64,000 nucleotides of DNA from Elmis aenea (taxonomy: Eukaryota > Arthropoda > Insecta > Coleoptera > Elmidae). The notes under the pieces were generated by a model. The model saw only the letters and a program-made list of their open reading frames with translations. It searched no databases and had not been told where the DNA came from. Of this stretch, positions 50,801 to 59,500 are shown piece by piece. The stretch lies in assembly GCA_947652605.1 (NCBI GenBank), contig OX393577.1:5766868-5830867 (forward strand), read 5' to 3'. A program made the position numbers and the translations under genes. Position 1 is the stretch's first letter, and the number at the start of each line of letters is the position of its first letter.

Positions 50801-52381
50801 TATTTTTTACTGCAAAGTTGTGTAAAATATTAGGTTTTATAGGTTTAGAATCATTAATCGCCTTTTTCCAGTACAAAATGTTTTTCGAAGAAGTAGCGTG
50901 AATTTATAGAACTGTATAGAAATTAAAATAGAAGCAAAACGCAATAAATAAGATAAAATTACATACACTATCAATTATTGTAAATTAACCAAAGTTTAAA
51001 AATGTAAAAAAAATCGGGAGGTGATTCCTTATCGAAAATTAAGCGGAGTCTTTAATATAATTTTTTTTCTTTAGACGTCTCCTTTCGGAGTTACATCCCT
51101 CCCACCTAAAGGGGAGCGATAAAATTAGGTTTTTATTTTATTTCTCAAATTTGAATAAATGGAGGAGAATGATAGTTGATAGATGTTTAATACTTAATAA
51201 AAGGTTTCCCGTAGTAATATTTTCATTCATCGCCCACCTTCACAGGGGGCTGAAAAGTGCGACACCTGTTTTGTTTTTTTATCAGAACCGTTTGGTGGGT
51301 TAAAATTTTCAAAAAAAAATGGAATTGCAAAATTTCAACCCATCAAAAAGTTCTGATAAAAAAAACAACAGGGGTCACACTTTTAAGCCCCCTGTGAAGG
51401 TGGGACATGATTGAAAATATTACTATGGGAAACCTTTCAATAAATATAAAACATAAATATCATTCTCCTGCATTTATCCAAATTTGAGAAATAAAATAAA
51501 AACCTAATTTTACCGCTCCCCTTTAGGGGGGTATAACTCCGAAAGAAGACGTCTAAGGAAAACATTTTATATAAAAGCCCCCCTTAATTTTCGATTAGGA
51601 ATCACCTCCCGATTTTTTTTGCATTTTTTATGAAACACCCTGTATATCTTATATTGTTTGTAGCACGTCATTTTATAACAAGAGCTCTGTTATCGGCCGA
51701 AAATTTTGCCCAAGCTCAACGAATATTAAGAGACCCTGGATGTGGAGCTGGTGATGGGTGTTCTATAAATATGACCTTTTTGCAACAAGACGGTGACAGA
51801 ATGTTCCATAATGCTGAAATGGGCCCCGCAAATGAAGAAAACGAGTCTCAGTTGAATGTGTTAACTGCAAGTCCTGGAGAATATTTAATTCATTGCAACG
51901 CGTGAGTTTTTTTTACATTATTTTAGTAGGATGTAATAAATTAATTTTATCTAAAACAGTTAATTTTTTTTTTGAAAAAGTTTGCTAAATTTATTTTAAC
52001 TAAATCGTGATTCTCACAGATATTTACGACTACCCATACCAGAAGAAAAGGGATTTATCGCGGAAAGCAGCGAAGTCAGAATGAAAACATTAAGAGCCTT
52101 GTCTCCACCAAAATCAAAAAAAGATGTGATTAACATGCTAGGCGATCAAAGTAGCACCATTCACCCTGTATTCCGAGATGTTGGCAGTGAAGAAATTGTA
52201 AAAACTATAGCCGTGGGTAAGTAAATCAATTTAAGAAAAATTAACTTTCATGACATTAATCTTTTTAGGTATATTTGATTGCGTAGAGAGAACTTGGAGC
52301 CTCTATGCAGACAGCCCTAAAAAATCTGCACCGTTAGTTGTATTACCACTTGTTGTAAAAGTTAAGGGTAAAGAGCACTAA
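41891..52381 (+). CDS. tan: tan: N-beta-alanyl-dopamine / carcinine hydrolase
   Basis: Seven coding exons join in frame: 41891-41977, 47575-47772, 48073-48177, 50491-50725, 51664-51901, 52020-52216 and 52269-52381. They give about 390 residues (Drosophila Tan is 387). The protein belongs to the acyl-transferase/peptidase C45 (Ntn hydrolase) family. Residues 119-120 are the Gly-Cys of QPVGCSTVCVN, where the precursor cleaves itself and exposes the nucleophile cysteine. Other conserved blocks are LGHTEDAL, GYTMNYNHHGLVFSINTL, KTPRHFITRALL and CSINMTF. Tan releases dopamine from N-beta-alanyl-dopamine in cuticle pigmentation and histamine from carcinine in photoreceptor transmission. Intron 1 is 5.6 kb and intron 3 is 2.3 kb, both with repeats. 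The acceptor of exon 5 lies only 21 bases from a MITE end. Confidence 0.92.
41978..45180. other. tan intron 1, left part
   Basis: AT-rich intron sequence with no exon seen. Around 43800-44130 two passages share a loose motif (GCTGCAGATAGGTATAGGAAATG and CTGCACTTAGGTATAGGGAATG), suggesting decayed repeats. Confidence 0.4.
45181..45456. mobile_element. hAT-like MITE in tan intron 1
   Basis: CAGTGCTTATCAAACTGTG at the left and the inverted GAGAAGCACTG at the right are hAT-type ends. The flanking octamers ACCTAGAC and ATCTAGGC agree at six of eight bases, fitting a decayed 8-base target duplication. A run of about 14 G lies near 45413. Confidence 0.55.
45950..47025. mobile_element. Double foldback element in tan intron 1
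   Basis: The ends CAGCGCCATTCAAAAAGTCTG and the inverted CAGACTTTTTGAATGATGCTG are flanked by TA. The unit that starts ATTCAAAAAGTCTGCAAC occurs twice directly (45956, 46255) and twice inverted (ending near 46722 and 47018). The element is therefore a tandem duplication folded back on itself. Confidence 0.8.
47810..48022 (-). mobile_element. 3' end of RTE/jockey-like retrotransposon, copy 3
   Basis: Minus-strand fragment in tan intron 2 matching 18112-18360 and the 3' part of 40572-41343, with the same TTTAGTCATGAGTCC end as seen on the plus strand. It lies only about 50 bases before tan exon 3. Confidence 0.7.
48576..49671. repeat. 160-base tandem array that reverses orientation
   Basis: Five direct units start at 48576, 48736, 48899, 49057 and 49216 (each CTTTGCA...TTTCGACAAAAAAATCG, 158-163 bases). 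They are followed from about 49376 by two inverted units to 49671. The units are very similar to one another. The array is in tan intron 3. No TIR or coding frame was found, so it may be a satellite-like or foldback repeat. Confidence 0.85.
49672..50490. other. tan intron 3, right part
   Basis: AT-rich intron sequence before exon 4. No feature seen. Confidence 0.35.
51009..51642. mobile_element. Palindromic MITE abutting tan exon 5
   Basis: Arms of about 300 bases start with AATCGGGAGGTGATTCC and end with the inverse, followed by TTTTATGAAACACCCTG-TA. The outermost left terminus is degraded. Blocks such as ACAACAGGGGTCACACTTTTAA and GTATAACTCCGAAAG are shared with 3471-3987. The right end is 21 bases upstream of the exon 5 start (51664). 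Confidence 0.8.
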
Positions 52382-52402
52382 AAATAGTGGAGATGATATA
52401 GC

Positions 52403-52578
52403 CAGCGTCAAGTCTAATGGCGAGTGGTGGGGGTGTTTTCGCGCAGCAGACGCTAGAATATGGTCCACAGACCATAAAACCATTGGCAAGTATACCAATA
52501 CAACTAAGTGAGTAGGTGTGTACAATTCCAATTGTGTTTAGTGCGCACCCCCACCGCTGGCCTTTAGACTTGCCACTG
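52403..52578. mobile_element. GC-richer TIR MITE, copy 2, in tan 3' flank
   Basis: The ends CAGCGTCAAGTCTAATGGCG and the inverted form GCCTTTAGACTTGCCACTG are flanked by TATAG-like sequence on both sides. It is 176 bases long and starts 21 bases after the tan stop codon, so it is probably transcribed as part of the 3' untranslated region. It is related to 34247-34492. Confidence 0.8.
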
Positions 52579-54669
52579 ACTATAGTAGATGTTACTTGTT
52601 AGACGTGAATAGCATAATAGAGCAATCAGGTTAAAACCTGCAGTTTAATTTATTGAAAACAAAATTGTATCAGAAAGTAATTTCTTAAGTATTAAATACT
52701 TAAAAGTATAAAATAAGTGGAAATATTTATAATCTGATTACATTGTAAGACAAGACAGAATAAAATAATACATGTTTACGAAATCTAGAAAATGATAAGA
52801 GTAGAATGACTTTATTACAAGTTAGCTGAAAAAAAAAGATGAATGCTTAAAACTCACTTTAATTTTTTTTAATAATGATTGATAAAAACAAATACTAAAT
52901 TATAATACAAAATTAAAAAGTAGCTTTTGTCATATTTGTTTTAATTCTGCTCAAAAACATGGTTTTTAAGGTTAAAATACTGCAAATACTTACAATCAAT
53001 CATTAAAGCAACTTTGTAATTAAAATTATATTTTTTATTTTGTATGTCCGCTAATATCGGGTGATCAACAATGATTGATGCCCGCTAACTTCAGAACGAA
53101 AATAAAATAACCAAGTTTTTGTTGGTATCGCAGTGTAAAACTAGGAAATCAGTGGCGTAGTATTATTTTCGTTTTTTGTGACGTTCAGGTGGACCTGTCA
53201 TTTTGTGTGTGGATTCCCTACGCCACTGGTTTTCCCCTATGGGTTACCAATAATTCGAATAAAGTTCCCCACACCCTTGCATCAATCATTTTTGATCACC
53301 CGATATTTTCATTAGAAAATATTCATTTTAAAAGTTTCAGCAAATTGTATTTAATTTTTTAAGTTCTGATGGCATTATGGACAATCTTGGGTTTACATCA
53401 ATATAATTTAATTCCTCTGATATAAATGATTTACATATTATAATACCATTTCAATATTTTTATTTTGTATTGTGTGGAACATGTACATACATTTTTATCA
53501 CATAATTACTGGTAAAATTTATTTAGATTTAGTGTAGTTATTATATTTAAATTTGTTCATAGACTTTTATAAACATTTTTCGACATTTTGATCTCAGTCA
53601 ATAACTTTAGACAGTTTAACAGTAGCAAGTACAAATAATTTTACTTTCATTAACATAAGTGATTCATATTTTAAACGAAAAAAACATATTTCCGTTCGTG
53701 TTAGAGCTGTTTTAACTTAAAGTGGACTGTGACGCAAAACCAAAACTAGTCCAAAGCATTTACTGCGCCACCTAAAAACATCCGCCTGTTTCAGCAACGT
53801 GATTATAACCTGTAAATTCATTTACCGTTACTCGACGTTTTTAAAAAAGTTTAAATTTTAACCCCCATCCCCTCACTTTGCGCATCTCGCGTTCCACCTT
53901 AATTTAAAACTGCTATAGTATGCTATAGATTTTTAGGTTTCTAATTCTAAGCAAATTGCAATTATTTTTAAAATATTAAAATTCGTTTTTATCTATTTAG
54001 GTAATTATGCGGCGAATAGTTTTGATATCAGTATTTGCAACACATTATTTTTTATGCAAGCATACAAGTATTAATACGTCATTTATTTGTATAAAATATG
54101 TATAAACATAGATAATAGTGAATAAAGTAATGAAAACATTTGAATAATTTTTGTTCAGCTAAAGCTCAACTTTTTTAGAAATTAAAAGTGTAAGTCTAAT
54201 ATTTAAAGGAATTACAAAAAAAACTGATTTGTATTTATACATCTTTAATAAATAATATTTCACTGTGCAAATGTACAATCTTTAATAACATGATTATAAT
54301 TATAAACAACCTGAGATTTTATCAAATTAATGGGTTATACTACAAGTTTACTGAGCAATATAATATGTATACAAAAAAAATATGCTAACAAATATTTTAA
54401 AGTATAATAGAATAAAAAAATGATTACACTCTCATCCCAATCAATATCTTATTTCACTTCAGTTAAATATCGCCTTTTTCAAGGTTTAAATACTCAACGT
54501 CATTCATATAAAATAAGAGACTAATTGGTACTCTTTTACACAATCCCTATTGTTTTTAAATTATTCAAAAAGTGTAAGTAACTGTTTAATAAATCAGTTT
54601 TGGATTATGTAAAAAAAGTAGATGAAAGTAATTCCTCCCAAATGACAATGTTAATCGTCACTGAGAGGT
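52579..54669. other. Intergenic DNA between tan and selenoprotein K
   Basis: The two genes converge here, so both 3' untranslated regions lie in this interval. Apart from the element at 53056-53304 the sequence is AT-rich and I see no exon. The part 54240-54669 is the expected site of a SECIS element for the SelK homologue, but none is convincing by eye. Confidence 0.45.
53056..53304. mobile_element. TIR MITE (ATCGGGTGATCA ends)
   Basis: ATCGGGTGATCAACAATGATTGATG at the left is mirrored at the right by CATCAATCATTTTTGATCACCCGAT. An inner inverted pair, CAGTGGCGTAG at 53150 and CTACGCCACTG ending at 53228, resembles another common hAT-type end but has no target duplication. Confidence 0.75.
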
Positions 54670-55157
54670 TTAACGAGCTCATCCTCCTCCAGGCATTGAG
54701 CAATCCTGAATCGTAGTAAAGCCACCCATCCGCTTTGGACCTTTACCAGGCCTAAAAATTAAGATGTTTAAACTGTTACATATAATTACAAACCTCTGTT
54801 TACCCATTGTCAGGTCCATTTCCTCGTGACGAACCAGAACCATTGCTGCTATTACCTAATGAAGGTTGAAGTCCTACAAGAGTCTTAAAACTGAAATTTA
54901 TGCAATCAGTTATTTAAGTATATAATGAAATAGTTTATTTTCTTACAAATATACAACGAAGGCAATTATTCCCCAAAACACTCCGAGCAGCCGTTGAAGA
55001 CTCCAAGGTGCATTTTGATGAACAGTACCATCTGAAAATAAGTGTAAAATGTCACTATTAAATATGCAATCAAAGTACACAATGCAAATTTCAGTTAAGC
55101 TACATTTGATCACTAAGAAATTTGGTTTAGCCACTTACCTGACGAAATATATACCAT
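54670..55157 (-). CDS. SelK: Selenoprotein K homologue with in-frame UGA
   Basis: Four exons join in frame: 55157-55139, 55031-54947, 54890-54804 and 54751-54670. The product begins MVYISS, has one membrane span (LLGVFWGIIAFVVYFFKTL, residues about 22-41), then a glycine/serine/asparagine-rich stretch and a basic GKGPKRMGG segment. It reaches MPGGG at residue 87, followed by TGA, GCT, CGT and TAA. SelK is an ER membrane protein of about 90 residues with selenocysteine third from the end (GGUGR in vertebrates); it takes part in ER-associated degradation and assists DHHC6 palmitoylation. Reading UGA (54679-54681) as selenocysteine gives 90 residues ending U-A-R, exactly the family layout. Reading it as stop gives 87. 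I could not identify a SECIS element, so the reading is open. Confidence 0.8.
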
Positions 55158-55618
55158 TTTTAACAAAATACTATTCCAAACTTGATTGTTAAGTACCTTT
55201 TATCTATGACACCTACACACGTACAATAACGCGTTTTCTACAACATCATTTCCTTAGAACATAATCACTGCATAATTTTCGTAACAAAATCGTGTTTTTA
55301 GGATTTGTAACATGAATTTGCAAATTGTAATAGGTAATGTCTAACACGCAGCTATACGGGAATTTTAATGCCAGAAATTGAATGCCATAGTTGTGTGATT
55401 TTGATTTGTAATATTTAATATACAACTTTTTGTAAAATAAACATTCAATAACTTTAAAAAAAAAACGACTAATTACAAAATTTTTAGACTTTTATGTACA
55501 AGTATTTTATTTAGCTTTTATGAGACTCTACTATAGACACCAGTGGATTGTTTATCATTGGTTTATTAACCTCACATTAACAGCTGTACGTCAAAATAAT
55601 ATGTTCAAATTTTAAAGA
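55158..55618. promoter_or_regulatory. Divergent intergenic region SelK / PIG-C
   Basis: The start codons face away from each other 461 bases apart, so both promoters lie here. No specific element is identified. Confidence 0.5.
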
Positions 55619-56455
55619 ATGGAAGTTAAAAAACCATGGAAGAAAAATTTATACGATAATCTCGGTTATCCAGATAATTATACGGATATTACATTTTTAA
55701 TAGAATTAAAGAAAAATATAAATTTTCAACCAGTTTCGTTGTTTGAAGCAGTCGTGGGTGCTACATATGTCGTGCAAGAGCTGTGTATAGTTGTAGGATT
55801 CGTTTTAATATATGTGTATCTTTACAACGAATGGGTTGATCCAAACACCATATTTTATTACACCAGTGGTGCTACGATTTGTGGTTTTATAATGTATCGT
55901 GTGCAGCTACGTCACAGTTTACAGCACGCATTAGGGCATGATTTGAGAACCGTGTTAATATTTTTAGTGTTCGGTCAGTTATTTTCACCAGTATTACACA
56001 CTTTGACGGACACTATAAGTACGGATACCATTTATACAACAACGTTCTTCATGATGTTAATACATTTGGTGTTTTTCGATTATGGAGTGTCGGCAGCAAT
56101 AGTTTCAAACAGCTTATCATTAAGTGCCGCTGTTTTTGCTTCTATTTGTTTATCTTCGAGGTTAGCGTCTGCTTATGAAGCATTCGTACTGATAACAATT
56201 TCAATAGAATTTTTTGTTTTATTTCCATTACTCAAAAATAAAATTAAGTTTTTTAAAATTCTATCTTTATTTTCGATAATTTTCATATTATTAATACTGT
56301 CGACCATCTCTAAGCTTGTAACAGCTATATTTGTATTAACATTAGTATTTATTAATATTGTATGTCCAATATTATTTACCAATCACCAGCGATATAAAGA
56401 TAATATTTATGGTCCATGGGATGAAGCAATTTTACAAGATGTAGAAAAAGACTAA
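55619..56455 (+). CDS. PIGC: PIG-C, GPI N-acetylglucosaminyltransferase subunit
   Basis: A single exon encodes 278 residues (human PIG-C is 297). The N-terminus KKPWKKNLYDNLGYPDNYTD is the characteristic start of the PIG-C/Gpi2 family. It is followed by VVQELCIVVGF and then multiple membrane spans spread over residues 50-260. PIG-C is a subunit of the ER enzyme complex that transfers N-acetylglucosamine to phosphatidylinositol, the first step of GPI anchor synthesis. The start codon is the first in frame and fits the family. An AATAAA at 56504-56509 is 49 bases past the stop. The gene converges on Nup205, whose stop codon is only 73 bases away. Confidence 0.92.
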   Translation: MEVKKPWKKNLYDNLGYPDNYTDITFLIELKKNINFQPVSLFEAVVGATYVVQELCIVVGFVLIYVYLYNEWVDPNTIFYYTSGATICGFIMYRVQLRHSLQHALGHDLRTVLIFLVFGQLFSPVLHTLTDTISTDTIYTTTFFMMLIHLVFFDYGVSAAIVSNSLSLSAAVFASICLSSRLASAYEAFVLITISIEFFVLFPLLKNKIKFFKILSLFSIIFILLILSTISKLVTAIFVLTLVFINIVCPILFTNHQRYKDNIYGPWDEAILQDVEKD

Positions 56456-56461
56456 TTTATT
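56456..56461 (-). terminator. Polyadenylation signal for Nup205
   Basis: A minus-strand AATAAA lies 68 bases past the Nup205 stop codon and starts at the base next to the PIG-C stop codon. Cleavage some 15-30 bases further would fall inside the PIG-C coding sequence. Confidence 0.5.
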
Positions 56462-56503
56462 GTAATCAAATGTAATTATGAAAAATGTAAATGTACAGAA
56501 CTG

Positions 56504-56509
56504 AATAAA
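56504..56509 (+). terminator. Polyadenylation signal for PIG-C
   Basis: AATAAA 49 bases after the PIG-C stop. Cleavage shortly downstream would fall at or inside the last Nup205 exon (56529-56612), which is on the other strand. Confidence 0.5.
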
Positions 56510-56528
56510 AAGTTATATAAAAATACTT

Positions 56529-59500
56529 TTACTTTACTGGAACAAACTGAATTAATCGTTTTATTTTTCTAAGTAATGCTTCTATAAGTCCTTTATCTGC
56601 ATCAGATCGTTCCTAAAACAATACCAAAATTAGGATATTTTAAACAAATTTTATTAAAATTTCCCTTGACTGCCAAACTTTATAGATTGGTATACAGTGT
56701 GTTCAAAAGGTATAGAATATGCTATATATCTCAGTAAATATCCACTTAAGGGAAAAATGTTTTGAATAAAACAGTTAGTTTTCCACCATAGACAAAATTG
56801 AAATATGTATTTTTTCGAATAACAAAAGCACAATGAAAAACAACAGATTTTTTTTAAATTACAAGATACCCCTATATTATACTCATTTGCTAGAGAATTT
56901 TTTTTTTTTTCAATGATGGGGTCACCTTAAAACTAAAGTTTATGCTAAGAGGCCGGAGAATATCAAAATTTAAAAGATCGTATTGGAGAAGAGATGAGGT
57001 CTATTGCACCTGAAATCGTTGGGAATGTTATTAACGGGTTTAAAACCGAGTTTATCATTGCCAAGCTGTAAATGTTTTAGTTTGAACACTTATTGTAGAT
57101 TTCGTTAAAAAAATTTAGTTCATATGTTTTTGTTAGAAATAAATACTAAACAATTAAAATAATTTGAGAGTATTTTTTGCGTTTTTCTGAAAAAGTTGCT
57201 CAAGTAAGGGTACTTAAGTTTTGCATCATTGAAAAGAGAAAAAAAATCTCTATCAAATGAGTATAATATAGGGGTATCTTGTCATTGAAAGAAATTCAAT
57301 TGTTTTTCATTGCGCTTTTGTTATTCGAAAAAAAAATATTTTAATTTTGTCTATGGTGGAAAACTAACTACCAAACAACTTTTATTCAAAACATTTTTCC
57401 CTAAAGTGGATATTTACTGAGATATATAGCATATTCCATACCTTTTGGACACTGTGTAGTGTGTACCTACAGTTGCAAAACAAATGCTATATTCAAGCAA
57501 ACAAAATTTAACTTACCTGTGTTGTTTCCAGAAGTTGTCTGCTAAAACTATCATTAAAAATGGAAACCAATCCTTGTTTTAAATTACTGATGTCGTCTGT
57601 TGATACTTTCCAAGTTGCTTCAGACGTTGATGCCAAAGTTGCTAAAAAAATTCAATTCAATTCAAAATTACTAGCAACATTCAAAGACTTACAGTCCATA
57701 CTGAGATTTCTACTTGTGTTGAGAAAACCTTGTGTTTTAGCTTTTGGGATTGCTCGTAACATATAATAATCTAGATGAGCCCAAATCAAATATAACGTAT
57801 GGTCAACTACATAAGCGCAATAAGCCACCTCTTTCTTCTTTTTAATAAACTTATCTGTTATGCTCTTCAAGACAGTTTGACGAATTACACTAATATTATG
57901 TGTATGCGGACACTCGACGAAATCTTTCAAATCAGTCGAGTGCATTTCCGGGATTTCTTGCATTTTTCTTTGCAAAAAGTCGTAAGTAACTTTCTCTTGA
58001 TGATAGTGGCTGACGGAATTAATCAAATGTTGAACTACCACTCCGATCGGTGGCATGTTGTCATTGTAGTTCGAATAGTGCTTGCTATTAAAATTGTTTA
58101 ACGCATCGCTCAGCGACGGTTGAAATATGATACCGACACTCGAATGTTCGATACCGTGATTTGCGATAAGATTCCTGCAGTATAGCATTAAATTTGCCAC
58201 GATCTGAAATCCGTATAACAGTCTTTCAGAAGTTTGGTAAGTCATGTTTTTCTGCGCCGGATTCGACAAAAGATCTCTAACAACATTTTCACTTAACAAA
58301 AACTTTGCTAACAGCGACAACATGAGCTTCTGTATGCGATGTAAGTGAGTTCTGTTATTTTGGACTCCTTCTTTTGTATCCAAAATTAGCAGGAGGTCGT
58401 TAGTTGCAGTTCGGCTAATAATTGATGTCAATAAAGCCAATTCGTTCAAAAATAGGAGAGCCAAGTTGGGGCTTCCGGATCGTAGAACTAGCTCAATAAT
58501 TTCCAGATGACTTATCAAGTAATACATTACTTGCACGACGGCTGATTTATTATCAGTGCCCAAACTTGTCAAAATGGCGTTACACAAACTTAGCGTTGGG
58601 AAAAACATTTGCAAATAACGATGTTCTACTGTTGGCACAATTTCTTTAACCATGTCGTCGGACATCTGCGATTCTTTTAATATTTCAGGATGATGTTCGA
58701 ACATTTTCATGCTACTTAAACATGATAGGATACGTTGCTCCAAGAGAAGTTCTGCTCCGACCCTTGTGGTCGCAAAACGTGCAAGCAAAGCAATTCTTGC
58801 TTTGTACAAGTACAAGTGGCGAAAATTTTCCGGTACAGGTTCCAGAACATTTCTTAAATTATCGTCACTGGCTAGTATGCTTTCGATTATGTGTTTTAAA
58901 TATCCCCGTCCTGACATATAGGCAATCCACTTGACAACACCGCTCAGTCCGATTAACAAGCTGAAGCTCGTCGACGCGAGCATTTTACATATATCGTGGG
59001 CCCCCGTGCAGTCGTGACAAATTACCTCGATCAATTTTTCTCCGAGTCCTGAAAAAATATCGGCTCGCAGGTGAATTTTTTGGGCGCTTTGCTGAATACG
59101 TATTCTGGAGCTGTCTAAGCGACTGACGTAAGAACTGTCCTCTGTGTACACGTTTAATTTTGGATCGTCCAAACTGATTAGCTGCAAGAACGTTACCAAG
59201 CATGCGTATAAATTTATACGTAATTTTTGGGCCGTTACATCGGATATCATGATCCATTCCACTAGCGATGCCATAATTTCTTTCAAGGACAAGTAATACT
59301 CTTCCATAACGTCGGTAAACAATTCGGTATTGTCGACTCTGGATATCGCCCTTGGGTCTTCTTTTAGATGACACCGTTTTATATTTTCCAACAGTAACAA
59401 TATGGCTCCGGACAAATATACAGAAACTTCGGGTAACAGGGGCACTTTTAGTATTTTTTTAAGCAAAACCTTTATAATGTCGATGTCGAGGATTTGTTGT

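Noticed and set aside
53150..53228. Separate hAT MITE inside 53056-53304 (CAGTGGCGTAG ends)
   Set aside because: The flanking eight bases do not match and the inverted similarity continues outside, so it may just be part of the larger palindrome.
54469..54503. Possible SECIS core (minus strand ATGA, then AA 12 bases on, then CGAT)
   Set aside because: The bases that should form the stem between the core motifs do not pair well, so I do not call it a SECIS.
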